Below are positions 46,845 to 55,983 of a stretch of 64,000 bases of DNA, piece by piece. The notes beneath the pieces are model-generated. The model had not been told where the DNA came from. It searched no databases and saw only the letters and a list, made by a program, of their open reading frames with translations. Source of the stretch: Demequina sp. NBRC 110051 (GTDB lineage: Bacteria > Actinomycetota > Actinomycetes > Actinomycetales > Demequinaceae). Position 1 is the first letter of the stretch. Every line of letters starts with the position of its first letter. A program made the translations under genes and the position numbers. The stretch spans positions 1 through 64,000 of the forward strand of contig NZ_BBRH01000019.1 in the NCBI RefSeq assembly GCF_002090055.1, given 5' to 3'.

Positions 46845-47807
46845 CTACCTCCGCTCGGGATATCCGAGGACGGGGGCGGAGACCTCGTCGAGCGCGTCCC
46901 CGATGGCCGGGGGCAGGTCCAAATCGGCCGCGGCGAGCGCCGGAGTCAGTTGCGCCGCGGTGCGGGCGCCCACGATCGCGCTTGCGAGGCCGGGTCTGCC
47001 GAGCACCCACGCCAGCGCCGTCTCGAGCGGGGACCATCCCAGCCCCTCCGCAGCGGTCTCGAGGGCGCTCACCACCGCGCCGGCACGCTGCCCCATGTAT
47101 GGAGCAACAAAGCCGGACAGGTGCTCGGACGCGGCGCGAGAATCGGCCGGGATGGCGTCGCGGTACTTGCCCGTCAGCACACCTCGTCCGAGGGGAGACC
47201 AGCCCAGGATGCCCATGCCGAGTGCCTCGGCGGCGGGAACGACCTCGCGCTCGATCCCGCGCTGCAGCAGCGAGTACTCGACCTGCGTCGCGGCGATCGC
47301 GGGACGACCCGTCGCCATCGTCGCGATACGTGACATGGCCCACGCGGGGAAGTTCGAGACACCCACGTAGCGCGCGCGACCCGAGTTCACGGCGATCTCG
47401 AGGGCGTGAAGCGTCTCCTCGAGAGGCGTGACCGCGTCATAAGCGTGGACGAGCCACAGGTCGACGTAGTCGGTGCCGAGCCGCTCGAGCGACTCGTCGA
47501 GGGTTCCCAGCAGGGTGTCTCGGGAGGCGTCGATGACGCCGCCACGCGCGGTGCGCTTGATGCCGGCCTTGGTGCACACCTGCACATCCCTGCGGGACAC
47601 CGTGCCGCCCAGCATGGCGCCGATGAGCGACTCGGAGCCGCCGTCGGCGTACGAGGCCGCGGTGTCGAGGAGCGAGCCGCCGGCATCCAGGAAGGCGTCC
47701 AACTGCTGGCCGGCCTCATCCGCGTTGGTGTCACGGGACCACGTCATGGTTCCCAGCGCGAGGCGTGACACCTCGAGTCCGCTCGATCCCACCCGTGCGC
47801 GTTCCAT
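46845..47807 (-). CDS. Aldo/keto reductase
   Basis: A 320-residue NADPH-dependent oxidoreductase of the AKR fold. It starts with RVGSSGLEVSRLALGTMTW; the catalytic Asp is in LDTAASYADG, with Tyr next in ASYAD, Lys in CTKAGIK and His in LWLVHAYDA. Substrate unknown. ATG 47807 lies 7 bases after a minus-strand TAGGTT -10; the long open frame upstream is the wrong frame of uppP. Confidence 0.9.
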   Translation of the reverse strand: MERARVGSSGLEVSRLALGTMTWSRDTNADEAGQQLDAFLDAGGSLLDTAASYADGGSESLIGAMLGGTVSRRDVQVCTKAGIKRTARGGVIDASRDTLLGTLDESLERLGTDYVDLWLVHAYDAVTPLEETLHALEIAVNSGRARYVGVSNFPAWAMSRIATMATGRPAIAATQVEYSLLQRGIEREVVPAAEALGMGILGWSPLGRGVLTGKYRDAIPADSRAASEHLSGFVAPYMGQRAGAVVSALETAAEGLGWSPLETALAWVLGRPGLASAIVGARTAAQLTPALAAADLDLPPAIGDALDEVSAPVLGYPERR

Positions 47808-47874
47808 GGACGCGAACCTACCGAACCGACCGGGGTGCTCGGGGACGCGACGCGCGGACGCTAGCCTTGCGCCC
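47808..47874. promoter_or_regulatory. Divergent leaderless promoters of the AKR gene and uppP
   Basis: Minus-strand TAGGTT (47815-47820) is 7 bases before the AKR ATG; plus-strand TAGCCT (47862-47867) is 7 bases before the uppP ATG. Confidence 0.55.
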
Positions 47875-48735
47875 ATGGATTGGTGGGAAGCGGTCATCCT
47901 CGGGCTGGTGCAGGGACTCACGGAGTTCCTGCCCATTTCGTCCAGCGCACACATCAGGGTGATTGGCCCGCTGTTGCCGCACGGCGCCGACCCGGGCGCA
48001 GCCTTCACCGCGATCATCCAGCTGGGCACCGAGGCCGCGGTGCTGCTGTACTTCCGCAAGGACATTGCTCGGATCATCGCGGCGTGGTTCCGTGCGCTCG
48101 GCGGCAAGAACGGCGCCGACCGCGCCCACCGCCTGGGCAAGGGCAGCCCCGATGCCCTGATGGGCTGGTGGGTGATCCTCGGATCGATCCCCATCGTGGT
48201 GCTGGGACTGCTGTTCCAGGATGCGATCGAGGGGCACCTGCGCAACCTGTACCTCACCGCCGCCGTGCTCGCGATCTTCGGCCTGGTGCTGGGCTTCGCC
48301 GACAAGATCGGCAAGCGCACGCGCGAGCTGGACTCGCTCACGGCGAAGGACGCGTGGCTCCTGGGCCTCGCCCAGGCGATGGCACTGATCCCCGGCGTGT
48401 CCCGTTCGGGCGGCACCATCTCCATGGGCCTGTTCCTTGGCCTTACACGCGAGGCCGCTGCGCGCTACTCGTTCCTGCTGGCCATCCCCGCGGTGCTGGG
48501 TTCGGCGGGACTCGAGGTCGTCACCAACACGAGCGAGTTGACCGAGCCGGGCGGCGCGGGGATCGCGGCCACGGTGATCGCGACCATCGTCGCGTTCGTG
48601 GTCGGCTACGCCGTCATCGTGTGGTTCCTGAGGCTCATCACGCACCGCACGTTCTGGCCGTTCGTCTGGTACCGCCTGGGCTTCGCCGGCCTCATCGTCG
48701 TGCTGCTCGGCGCGGGAGTGGTCCCGGCGCTGTAA
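47875..48735 (+). CDS. uppP: Undecaprenyl-diphosphatase UppP (BacA)
   Basis: A 286-residue membrane phosphatase recycling undecaprenyl pyrophosphate for cell-wall synthesis; it also confers bacitracin tolerance. Family motifs are QGLTEFLPISSSAHI near the N-terminus and LIPGVSRSGGTISMGLFLGL in the middle, with about eight helices. ATG 47875 is at leaderless spacing from TAGCCT. The open frame upstream is the shadow of the AKR gene. Confidence 0.95.
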   Translation: MDWWEAVILGLVQGLTEFLPISSSAHIRVIGPLLPHGADPGAAFTAIIQLGTEAAVLLYFRKDIARIIAAWFRALGGKNGADRAHRLGKGSPDALMGWWVILGSIPIVVLGLLFQDAIEGHLRNLYLTAAVLAIFGLVLGFADKIGKRTRELDSLTAKDAWLLGLAQAMALIPGVSRSGGTISMGLFLGLTREAAARYSFLLAIPAVLGSAGLEVVTNTSELTEPGGAGIAATVIATIVAFVVGYAVIVWFLRLITHRTFWPFVWYRLGFAGLIVVLLGAGVVPAL

Positions 48736-48742
48736 ACGGACG

Positions 48743-48773
48743 GCCGATGCCGTGGCTGAGCCAGCGCATCGGC
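48743..48773. terminator. Hairpin between convergent uppP and PAC2 genes using the dispersed word
   Basis: GCCGATGC (48743-48750) pairs with GCATCGGC (48766-48773); inner bases also allow GGCT/AGCC pairing, and tcgccttt follows. The left arm belongs to an exact 14-bp copy of the word (48742-48755). Confidence 0.6.
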
Positions 48774-48813
48774 TCGCCTTTCGCGCGGGCTGCCGGTCGT
48801 GGGCGCGGTGCTG

Positions 48814-49671
48814 CTACTTGGCCGTGCCGCCGTCGCGGCGACGCAGGAAGCGCTCAAATTCCGCGGCGATCGCGTCTCCCGAGGCCTCGGGGAGGCTCGT
48901 CTCGTCCATCACGGACTCGAGTTGGCGCACGTGCTCGGCGATCTCCTCGTCGTCCTCGGCGAGCTCGTCGGCGCCGCGCTGCCAAGCCTCGGCCTCGTCG
49001 GGCAGCTCGCCCAGGTCGATCGAGACGCCGATGAGTCGCTCGATCTGCGTCAGTAGGGCCGCGGAAGCCTTGGGGCTCGGCGGATGCGCGATGTAGTGGG
49101 GCACACCCACCCAGACGCTGAGGACGCGGATGCCGCGCAGTTGAGCCTCGTGACCGAGCACGCCCACGATGCCCGTGGGGCCCTCGTAGTCGGAGCGCTC
49201 CAGGCCGAACTCCTCGCGCGCGTCGTCGTCCTCGCTCGTGACGAATGTGGGCAGCGGACGAGTGTGGGGCACGTCGACCAGCAGGGCACCGACGGTCACG
49301 ATGGTCGTGACGCCCAGGTCCTCGGCGTGGTCCAGTACCTCCGCGCAGAACGAGCGCCACCGCATGGACGGCTCGATGCCGCGCGCGAGCACAATCTTCG
49401 GCCCGCCCTCGGGCCTCGCCGTGGACAGGACGGTGCCGGGCCATGACACCACGCGCTCACCCGTGGGCCCTCGCGTGATGGTCGGACGGCTCACCTGAAA
49501 GTCGTGGTAATCCTCGGGATCGAGGGCCGCGTGTTCGCGGGCGTCCCACCACGTCGCGAGATGGTCGAGCGCCGACGACGCCGCGGAGCCCGCGTCGTTC
49601 CACCCTTCGAACGCGGCGAGCATGACCGTCTCGTGCGCGCCGAGCGTCGGTTCCTGATCCTCCGTATCCAT
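48814..49671 (-). CDS. PAC2-family protein
   Basis: A 285-residue protein of the PAC2 (proteasome assembly chaperone 2-like) family: VMLAAFEGWNDAGSAASSAL at the N-terminus, GIEPSMRWRSFCAEVLDHAE and VSVWVGVPHYIAHPPSPKAS. Actinobacterial members have no confirmed role. Its presence near the Pup locus is syntenic with M. tuberculosis (Rv2125). ATG 49671 lies 6 bases after a minus-strand TAGGCT. Confidence 0.9.
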   Translation of the reverse strand: MDTEDQEPTLGAHETVMLAAFEGWNDAGSAASSALDHLATWWDAREHAALDPEDYHDFQVSRPTITRGPTGERVVSWPGTVLSTARPEGGPKIVLARGIEPSMRWRSFCAEVLDHAEDLGVTTIVTVGALLVDVPHTRPLPTFVTSEDDDAREEFGLERSDYEGPTGIVGVLGHEAQLRGIRVLSVWVGVPHYIAHPPSPKASAALLTQIERLIGVSIDLGELPDEAEAWQRGADELAEDDEEIAEHVRQLESVMDETSLPEASGDAIAAEFERFLRRRDGGTAK

Positions 49672-49695
49672 CCGCCCAGCCTAGACTCGTGGCCC
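49672..49695. promoter_or_regulatory. Overlapping divergent -10 elements
   Basis: The minus-strand TAGGCT (reads AGCCTA at 49678-49683 on the plus strand) and the plus-strand TAGACT (49682-49687) share the TA at 49682-49683. Spacing to the start codons is 6 (PAC2) and 8 bases (HAD). Only one polymerase could occupy the site at a time. Confidence 0.6.
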
Positions 49696-50385
49696 GTGAC
49701 TACGCACGCATCCGCGCCCGCCGCCGTCCTGTGGGATATGGACGGCACCCTCATCGACTCCGAGCCGTATTGGATTGCGGCGGAGACCGAGCTCGCCGGC
49801 CGCTTCGGTGTCCCCTGGACCCACGAGGACGGCCTGGGCCTGGTCGGCAACCCGCTCACCGTGTCGGCCCAGGTGCTCCGCGATCGGGGAGTCGACATGG
49901 AGATCGACGACATCATTGCGTTCCTCCTCATGCGCGTGAGCGACGACGTCCGCGGGCACGTGCCGTGGCAGGATGACGCGCGCCGCCTGCTTGAGGCCGC
50001 CGTCGCCGCTGGCATCCCGTGTGCGCTGGTGACGATGTCCTACACGCGGATGGCCGATGCGTTCCTGGCCTCGGTTCCCGAGGCCTTTTCCGTGGTCGTC
50101 ACCGGGGATCGGGTCAGCCGCGGCAAGCCGGATCCCGAGGCGTACCTCACCGCGGCGCGCGAACTCGGTGTCGACATCGCCGACTGCGTGGCGATCGAGG
50201 ACTCGCCTTCGGGCGTGGGTTCGGCGTGGAGCGCGGGTGCTCGCACCGTGGGCGTGCGGCGCATCGTGCCGCTCGAGCCGCGTGCGGGGCTCAGCCGCGT
50301 GCGCGGGCTCGACGGCTGGACGGTTCAGACGCTCACGCGGGTCGCCGGTGGCGAGGTCATCGACGAGTTGGGCGAGGAGCGCTAG
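49696..50385 (+). CDS. HAD-superfamily hydrolase, phosphatase/phosphoglucomutase type
   Basis: A 229-residue HAD subfamily IA enzyme: nucleophile motif LWDMDGTLIDSEP, motif II ALVTMSYTRM, motif III GKPDPEAYL and motif IV CVAIEDSPSGVG. Related to beta-phosphoglucomutase-like phosphatases; substrate unknown. GTG 49696 gives a start at 8 bases from TAGACT; the longer frame is antisense to the PAC2 gene. Confidence 0.88.
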   Translation: MTTHASAPAAVLWDMDGTLIDSEPYWIAAETELAGRFGVPWTHEDGLGLVGNPLTVSAQVLRDRGVDMEIDDIIAFLLMRVSDDVRGHVPWQDDARRLLEAAVAAGIPCALVTMSYTRMADAFLASVPEAFSVVVTGDRVSRGKPDPEAYLTAARELGVDIADCVAIEDSPSGVGSAWSAGARTVGVRRIVPLEPRAGLSRVRGLDGWTVQTLTRVAGGEVIDELGEER

Positions 50386-50394
50386 CGCCGACGG

Positions 50395-51486
50395 CTATCC
50401 CCGCGCCCACGGCTGACGCTCGAGGGTCGCCGGCGCGCCGGCGGAGGCCGCCTGCTGCATCGTGAGCGCGAGCGCCCAGTCCTGGGCGCCGTCCGCGAGC
50501 GGGTAGGGCGCGCTCGCCCCGTCGTGAATCCATGCGCTCATGCCGGCGAGCAGGTCGGTGACGGCGATCTCGTCGTCCGCCATGCGCGTGCCGGTCCACC
50601 GGTTGCGATAGAGCACGTCGGTGCCGAGTGCGATGTGGTCCAAGTCATTGCCCTCGAGGTTCAGCTCGACGCCGGTGTGGCGGCGCTCGAGGCGCGTCGT
50701 CGTGATGGTGCGCGTGCCGGTGAGCGCCGTGACGCGGTCGTCGACCACCTCGCCGCGCGAGCCACGCACCGCGATGCGGTCGGCGCGTAGCGCGTTCCAC
50801 CATTGGTTGTCGGTGAAGTCGTAGGTGCCCACCCGGCCGGACTCGAATTCGAGGATGGCCCGCAGGGTAATGGCGTCTTGCTCCGTGTCGTCGTCGGTCC
50901 AGCCCTCGCGCGTGTGCGGATCGACCAGGGGATGGGACTTCGGAAACGCCGTGATGCGCGCACCCTCGTCGCCGACCCCCAGCATCGAGCGCAAGACAGC
51001 CATCGCGTGATACAGGTGCGTCGAGGACACCTCGACCTCGTTGACGCGGCCGATGAGACCGCGCTCGACGACCGCGCGGCGTGCCACGTGCCCGGGGTAG
51101 CCCGGGTACTGCTCGGCGATCTGGACCAGGCCGGGGTCTCCCACGTCCGCCCACAGCCGGTGAAGGCCCTCGAGGTCGGGCGCCGGCGGCGTCTCGCACA
51201 GCACCGGCAGGCCCAGCGCGACCGCCTCGCGCGTCACCTGGGGCGCCGCCTCCCACGGGACCGAGACGACCACGAAGTCCGGCCGGTCCGCCGCGACGGC
51301 CTCGGCGAGCGAGCGCCACGATGCGAGGCCACGCTCCGCTCGGGCCTGCTCGCCGCGCTCGGCGGTGCGGGTGATGACGCCCGTCACGCGGAACTGATCG
51401 GGCAGTAACTGGGCGGGGCGCAAGAAAAACGGCGCGCGCCAGCCGTATCCGACCACGGCGTAGCTCGCGGGGCTGGGGATCGTCAT
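50395..51486 (-). CDS. Gfo/Idh/MocA-family oxidoreductase
   Basis: A 363-residue NAD(P)-dependent oxidoreductase with an N-terminal Rossmann segment (YAVVGYGWRAPFFLRPAQLL) in place of the usual GxGxxG, PVLCETPPAPD where most members have CEKP, and a C-terminal alpha/beta domain (EVSSTHLYHAMAVLRSMLG). The loss of the Lys in the ExPxx motif is notable and may mean altered catalysis. Probably acts on a sugar or inositol. ATG 51486 follows aaaggacg. Confidence 0.85.
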   Translation of the reverse strand: MTIPSPASYAVVGYGWRAPFFLRPAQLLPDQFRVTGVITRTAERGEQARAERGLASWRSLAEAVAADRPDFVVVSVPWEAAPQVTREAVALGLPVLCETPPAPDLEGLHRLWADVGDPGLVQIAEQYPGYPGHVARRAVVERGLIGRVNEVEVSSTHLYHAMAVLRSMLGVGDEGARITAFPKSHPLVDPHTREGWTDDDTEQDAITLRAILEFESGRVGTYDFTDNQWWNALRADRIAVRGSRGEVVDDRVTALTGTRTITTTRLERRHTGVELNLEGNDLDHIALGTDVLYRNRWTGTRMADDEIAVTDLLAGMSAWIHDGASAPYPLADGAQDWALALTMQQAASAGAPATLERQPWARG

Positions 51487-51516
51487 TGATCGTCCTTTCT
51501 TAGAAGGGAGGGGAGG

Positions 51517-52353
51517 TCAGGCGGCCGGGACCGGCCTCACCCCGAGCGCGCGCTCGACCGCGTCGGGGTCAAGCGGGGGAGTGACGCCGCCGAACTCGGG
51601 GCACAGCGACTGGAAGGAACACCAGCCACACAGCTTGGACTTCTTGCTGCGGAACGCTCCCGCACGCGCCGCGCCCAGGATGTCGTCCCACAGCTCGCGG
51701 ACCTCGAACTCGATCTGCGCGAGGTCGTCGTCGCTGGGTCGGAGCACCAACGTGCCCCCGTCCTTGAGGAACAGCAGTTGCAGCAGCGAGGGACGTCGAC
51801 CCCGGAGCCGTTCGACGAGCAGCGCATAGAAGCGCATCTGGAACTTTTCCTTGTGCCCATACTGCGGCAGCGGGGTCTTGCCCGTCTTGTAGTCGATGAT
51901 GCGGATCGAGCCGTCAGGGGCCACGTCGACGCGGTCGATGAAGCCACGCAGCAGCGGGCCCTCGGGCAGCTGCAGTTCGACGAACTCCTCGCGTCCCGCG
52001 GGCTCGAGGCGCTGCGGATTCTCCATCGTGAAGTACGTGGCGAGGCGGCCGCGGCCGTCCGCGAGCCACGCAGCCTCGGCCGCGGCGTCCTCGTGGAGCT
52101 CGCCGAGCGCTGGATCGCGCTCGAGCATGGCGCGCCACTGGGGCTCGAGCATGGCCGATGCCGTGGCTTCGGTGCGTTCGAGCGCGGGCTTGTCGTACAG
52201 GTGCTCGAGCACCGAGTGCACGAGGGTGCCGAGTGTGGCGGCTGCGGACGGCGGCTCGGGGATCTTGTCCACCACCCGCAGGCGGTACATGAGCGGGCAC
52301 TGGCGGAAGTCGCCCGCGCGCGAGGGCGACAGGGCGGGGGAGCGACGCGACAT
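51517..52353 (-). CDS. RecB-family exonuclease-like protein (PD-(D/E)XK)
   Basis: A 278-residue Cas4/RecB-type nuclease. It shows LSPSRAGDFRQCPLMYRLRV, GTLVHSVLEHLY, the catalytic GFIDRVDVAPDGSIRIIDYK core, QMRFYALLVE and a C-terminal KLCGWCSFQSLCPEFG; with the N-terminal Cys these would bind an Fe-S cluster. The M. tuberculosis counterpart Rv2119 sits in the same place next to trmI. Role in DNA repair is inferred. Leaderless spacing from TACCCT supports ATG 52353. Confidence 0.9.
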   Translation of the reverse strand: MSRRSPALSPSRAGDFRQCPLMYRLRVVDKIPEPPSAAATLGTLVHSVLEHLYDKPALERTEATASAMLEPQWRAMLERDPALGELHEDAAAEAAWLADGRGRLATYFTMENPQRLEPAGREEFVELQLPEGPLLRGFIDRVDVAPDGSIRIIDYKTGKTPLPQYGHKEKFQMRFYALLVERLRGRRPSLLQLLFLKDGGTLVLRPSDDDLAQIEFEVRELWDDILGAARAGAFRSKKSKLCGWCSFQSLCPEFGGVTPPLDPDAVERALGVRPVPAA

Positions 52354-52427
52354 GTGACCAGGGTAGGTGCACCCTCCGACACCGCCGCGGCACGGGCGCG
52401 CCCACGCGACCGTCTACGGTGGAACCC
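52354..52427. promoter_or_regulatory. Divergent leaderless promoters of the RecB-like and M50 genes
   Basis: Minus-strand TACCCT (AGGGTA at 52360-52365 on the plus strand) is 6 bases before ATG 52353. Plus-strand TACGGT (52415-52420) is 7 bases before ATG 52428. Confidence 0.55.
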
Positions 52428-53570
52428 ATGACGCAGTCCCCGCGCCCCACCCGTGGCCTGACGCTCGGGCGGATCTTTGGCGCTCGCATCGTCGTCCAGT
52501 ACTCGACCCTCGTGATGCTCGTGATCCTCGCGCTGCTGTTCGCGACCAGCGGCGGCGTGGAACTGAGCCGGCGCACCTTCACGGTAGGCCTGATCCTCGC
52601 CGTGCTGCTGTTCGTCTCGGTGTTCCTGCACGAAGTCGCGCACGCCGCGACGGCCCGGGCGTTCAAGCGCGACGTCAACGAGATCGTTCTGACCCTGTGG
52701 GGAGGGCACACGAGTTATGACGCCCGCGCCCTGACCCCCGTCGTCATGGGCACGACCTCCGCCGCGGGTCCCGTCGCAAACCTGGTCCTCGCGGGCCTCG
52801 CCTGGATCCCGCTCGCGACGGGCGCGCTCGAGCCCTCCCTCATGGACTGGGTGCTGGGCGACGTGACGTTGTACGTCATCGTGCAATGGGTTGCGTGGGC
52901 CAACCTGATCCTGGCGATCTTCAACGCCCTGCCCGGCATCCCGATGGACGGCGGTCGAGTGCTCGAGGCCATCGTGTGGTCGGTCACGGGCAACCGTTAC
53001 ACGGGCATGAAGGCCGCCGCGTGGGCCGGTCGCGCCATCGCCGTCGGCGTCGTGCTGGTCGCGCTCGCGATCCCCGTGCTCAACGGGCGCAGCCCCGACC
53101 TGTTCGACATCGTGTGGGCCATGCTCGTCTTCGCGATCCTGTGGCCAGCGGCGTCGAACGCGCTCAAGGTGGCCCAGGCGCTGGGCAAGCGTGCCAGCGT
53201 GACCGCGCGGGAGCTCACCGTGCCCGCCGTGACCGTCGCGCACCACGTCACGGTGGCCGAGGCTCGCGCCGCTGCTGAGGCCGCAGGTGCTGTCGAGGTG
53301 GTGGTGCTCGCCGTCGATGGCGCCGCCGCAGGCCATTTCCCCGTCGCGCTCACCGATGCCGTCGAGGAGCACGACCGCGCCACCACCGGCCTGCAGTCCG
53401 TCACCATGCCGCTGCCCCGAGGAGCGGCCGTCGAGGCCAGTGCCGGTGGAGAAGCGCTGGTGGACGCCCTGCAGCAGTGGTGGGGCCGCACCGACGTCTG
53501 GGTTGCCGTGGACCGCGGCGCGATCGTGGGCGTCGTGAGGCTGGCCGATGCGATGAAGGCCCTGCAATAG
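52428..53570 (+). CDS. M50-family intramembrane metalloprotease with CBS-like tail (Rip3-like)
   Basis: A 380-residue membrane protein. The zinc site is FLHEVAHAATARAF (HEXXH), the second ligand is in NALPGIPMDGGRVLEA, and about six helices surround them. The C-terminal third (from about 250) resembles CBS domains, as in mycobacterial Rip3. Such proteases cut anti-sigma or other membrane proteins; substrate unknown. The start is ATG 52428, at leaderless spacing from TACGGT. Confidence 0.9.
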   Translation: MTQSPRPTRGLTLGRIFGARIVVQYSTLVMLVILALLFATSGGVELSRRTFTVGLILAVLLFVSVFLHEVAHAATARAFKRDVNEIVLTLWGGHTSYDARALTPVVMGTTSAAGPVANLVLAGLAWIPLATGALEPSLMDWVLGDVTLYVIVQWVAWANLILAIFNALPGIPMDGGRVLEAIVWSVTGNRYTGMKAAAWAGRAIAVGVVLVALAIPVLNGRSPDLFDIVWAMLVFAILWPAASNALKVAQALGKRASVTARELTVPAVTVAHHVTVAEARAAAEAAGAVEVVVLAVDGAAAGHFPVALTDAVEEHDRATTGLQSVTMPLPRGAAVEASAGGEALVDALQQWWGRTDVWVAVDRGAIVGVVRLADAMKALQ

Positions 53571-53578
53571 CGCGCACC

Positions 53579-53591
53579 TAGACTGGGGGAC
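53579..53591 (+). promoter_or_regulatory. Leaderless promoter of trmI
   Basis: TAGACT (53579-53584) lies 7 bases before ATG 53592. Confidence 0.55.
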
Positions 53592-54572
53592 ATGACGTCA
53601 CCCACCCTTCCCACGGGCGCCGCCGAGCGCCGCGGCCCGCTGCGTGCGGGCGATCGCGTGCAGCTCACCGACGCCAAGGGACGCCACCACACGATCATCC
53701 TCGAGGCCGGCAAGACCTTCCACACGCACCGCGGCCAATTCACCCACGACGAGATCATCGGCCGCCCCGAAGGCACCGTCGTGACCAACACCGCAGGCTT
53801 CGACTACCTGGTGCTCCGCCCGCTGCTGAGCGACTACGTCCTGTCCATGCCGCGTGGCGCTGCGGTGATCTACCCCAAGGACTCGGGCCAGATCATCCAG
53901 ATGGCGGACATCTATCCCGGCGCGCGCGTGGTCGAGGCCGGCGTGGGCTCGGGGGCGCTGACCATGTCCCTGCTGCGCGCCGTGGGAGACGGCGGCTCGC
54001 TCACCTCGATCGAGCGTCGCGAGGACTTCGCCGACATCGCGCGCGCCAACGTCGAATTCCACTTTGGTGGCCCGCACCCCGCCTGGGATCTGAAAATTGG
54101 CGACTTCGCCGACCGCGTCGCCGAGGTCGGCGAGGTGGACCGCATCGTGCTGGACATGCTCGCCCCGTGGGAGAACCTCGACGCGGCGGCCGATGCGCTG
54201 GCGCCTGGCGGCGTGCTGCTCGCCTACGTCGCGACCACCACCCAGCTGTCGCGCCTGGCGGAGGCGCTGAAGGACCACGGCGGGTACACCGAGCCGCAGG
54301 CGTGGGAGTCGATGGTGCGCACCTGGCACCTTGAGGGGCTCGCGGTGCGCCCCGACCACCGCATGATCGGCCACACCGGCTTCCTGCTCACCACGCGGCG
54401 CATGGCCCCCGGCGTCGCCGCGCCCCTGCGCAAGCGTCGCCCCGCGAAGGGCGCCTATGGCGAGGAGGACTGGTCGCCCGAGGACCTGGGCGAGCGCGCC
54501 GTGTCCGACAAGAAGATCCGTCGCGTGCGTCGAGACGCCACGCGCCCCGTCGCCGAGGAGGGCGAGAACTGA
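53592..54572 (+). CDS. trmI: tRNA (adenine-N1)-methyltransferase TrmI
   Basis: A 326-residue class I methyltransferase modifying A58 (and in some species A57) in the T-loop. The N-terminal beta domain carries GDRVQLTDAKGRHHTIILE and GRPEGTVV, and the SAM site is VVEAGVGSGALTMSLLRAVG (about residues 113-132), followed by DRIVLDMLAPWENL. The C-terminal 50 residues are charged and extended. Adjacent to ARC as Rv2118c is near mpa. The stop overlaps the ARC start (TGATG). Confidence 0.94.
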   Translation: MTSPTLPTGAAERRGPLRAGDRVQLTDAKGRHHTIILEAGKTFHTHRGQFTHDEIIGRPEGTVVTNTAGFDYLVLRPLLSDYVLSMPRGAAVIYPKDSGQIIQMADIYPGARVVEAGVGSGALTMSLLRAVGDGGSLTSIERREDFADIARANVEFHFGGPHPAWDLKIGDFADRVAEVGEVDRIVLDMLAPWENLDAAADALAPGGVLLAYVATTTQLSRLAEALKDHGGYTEPQAWESMVRTWHLEGLAVRPDHRMIGHTGFLLTTRRMAPGVAAPLRKRRPAKGAYGEEDWSPEDLGERAVSDKKIRRVRRDATRPVAEEGEN

Positions 54573-55981
54573 TGGTGTCCGAGGGACAGGACCGCACCGC
54601 AGCCCTGCAGGCGCGCAACGCCGAGCTTCAGCGTCTGCTGGAGACCGCACGCCAGTCGCTGGGGGAGATGCGCGAGAAGCTGGCCGAGGCATCGGCCCCG
54701 CCCCAGACCTTCGCGACCTTCGTCCAGTGGTCGGGCGAGCATGCCGACGTCATCAGCGGTGGCCGCCGCCTGCGCGTGGCGGTCCTGCCGGGCGTGCCGA
54801 GGGACCTCACCCCCGGCGACGAGGTGCTCATGAACGCGATGAGCGTGGTCGTGGGCGTCGCCGAGGCCGAGAAGGTCGGCCAGAGCGCCCTGGTGCGCGA
54901 GGTGCTCGACGACGATCGCGTGCTGGTGGTCGCACGCGGCGAGGACGAGCGCGTGGTCATGCTCACCGGCGGTGACGCCCGCGCGCGCCTGCACGAGGGT
55001 GACACCGTCATTATCGACGCGCGCACTGGCTTTGCGACCGAGCGCGTGGACCGCACGGGCGTCGAGGCGCTGCTGCTCGAGGAGGTGCCGGACGTCGACT
55101 TCGACTCGATCGGCGGCCTCACCGCGCAGATCGAGCGCATCCGCGACGCCATCGAACTGCCACTGCGCCACCCCGACCTCTACCGCGAGCACCGCCTCAA
55201 CCCGCCCCGAGGCCTGTTGCTGTACGGCCCCCCTGGCTGCGGCAAGACCCTCATCGCGAAGGCGGTGGCCCACTCGCTGGCCGATGCCGTGGGCGCCGAC
55301 CGCTCCTACTTCCTGTCGGTCAAGGGTCCCGAGCTGCTGAACAAATATGTCGGCGAGACCGAGCGGTACATCCGCACCATTTTTGAGCGCGCCCGTGCCA
55401 AGGCCCACTCCGGTGCACCCGTCGTGGTGTTCTTCGACGAGATGGAGGCGCTGTTCCGCTCGCGCGGCACGGGCGTGAGCTCCGACATGGAGACCACCAT
55501 CGTCCCGCAGTTGCTGACCGAGCTCGACGGCGTGGAGCAGCTGGGCAACGTCATCGTCATCGGCGCCTCGAACCGCGAGGACATGATCGATCCGGCCATT
55601 TTGCGTCCCGGTCGCCTGGACGTGAAGATCGAGATCTCCCGTCCGGACGCCGCGAGCGCGCGCGACATCTTCTCCAAGTACCTCACCGAGGATTTGCCGC
55701 TGTCCGCGTCCGCGATGGAGCGCGGCCGCGGCGACGCCAAGGCCGCCGTGCGCGAGCTCGCGGAGCACGCGGTGGACCGCCTCTACGCCGACCCGGCCAA
55801 TAAGGCGCACATGTCGGGCGCGCTCGTGCGCAACGTCGTGGACCGCGCCAAGACCCTCGCGATCAAATCGGTCATCCTTGGCGGCGAGCGTGGCCTCACC
55901 GCCGAGCACCTCGAGCGCGCCTGCGAGCAGGAGCTAGCCGAGGCCCGCGCCGTCGCCGCCTCGACCCTCAGGGAGGGCTGA
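54572..55981 (+). CDS. arc: Proteasome-associated-type AAA ATPase ARC/Mpa, C-terminally short
   Basis: A 469-residue ATPase, compared with about 600 for M. tuberculosis Mpa. A short N-terminal coiled coil (residues about 5-40) is followed by two OB-like segments, the AAA module with Walker A GPPGCGKTLIAKAVA, Walker B VVFFDEMEALF and VIVIGASNREDMIDPAILRP, and a helical lid ending AEARAVAASTLREG. It stops where Mpa continues with its beta-grasp region and terminal GQYL, the motif that docks on the 20S proteasome. A 20S-independent unfoldase for pupylated proteins is likely, as in Corynebacterium. Confidence 0.93.
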   Translation: MVSEGQDRTAALQARNAELQRLLETARQSLGEMREKLAEASAPPQTFATFVQWSGEHADVISGGRRLRVAVLPGVPRDLTPGDEVLMNAMSVVVGVAEAEKVGQSALVREVLDDDRVLVVARGEDERVVMLTGGDARARLHEGDTVIIDARTGFATERVDRTGVEALLLEEVPDVDFDSIGGLTAQIERIRDAIELPLRHPDLYREHRLNPPRGLLLYGPPGCGKTLIAKAVAHSLADAVGADRSYFLSVKGPELLNKYVGETERYIRTIFERARAKAHSGAPVVVFFDEMEALFRSRGTGVSSDMETTIVPQLLTELDGVEQLGNVIVIGASNREDMIDPAILRPGRLDVKIEISRPDAASARDIFSKYLTEDLPLSASAMERGRGDAKAAVRELAEHAVDRLYADPANKAHMSGALVRNVVDRAKTLAIKSVILGGERGLTAEHLERACEQELAEARAVAASTLREG

Positions 55982-55983
55982 GC

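Noticed and set aside
54572..55981. ARC as a broken pseudogene
   Set aside because: Walker, pore-side and arginine-finger segments are intact, the frame is uninterrupted and the stop is followed at once by dop; a lineage-specific short form is more likely.
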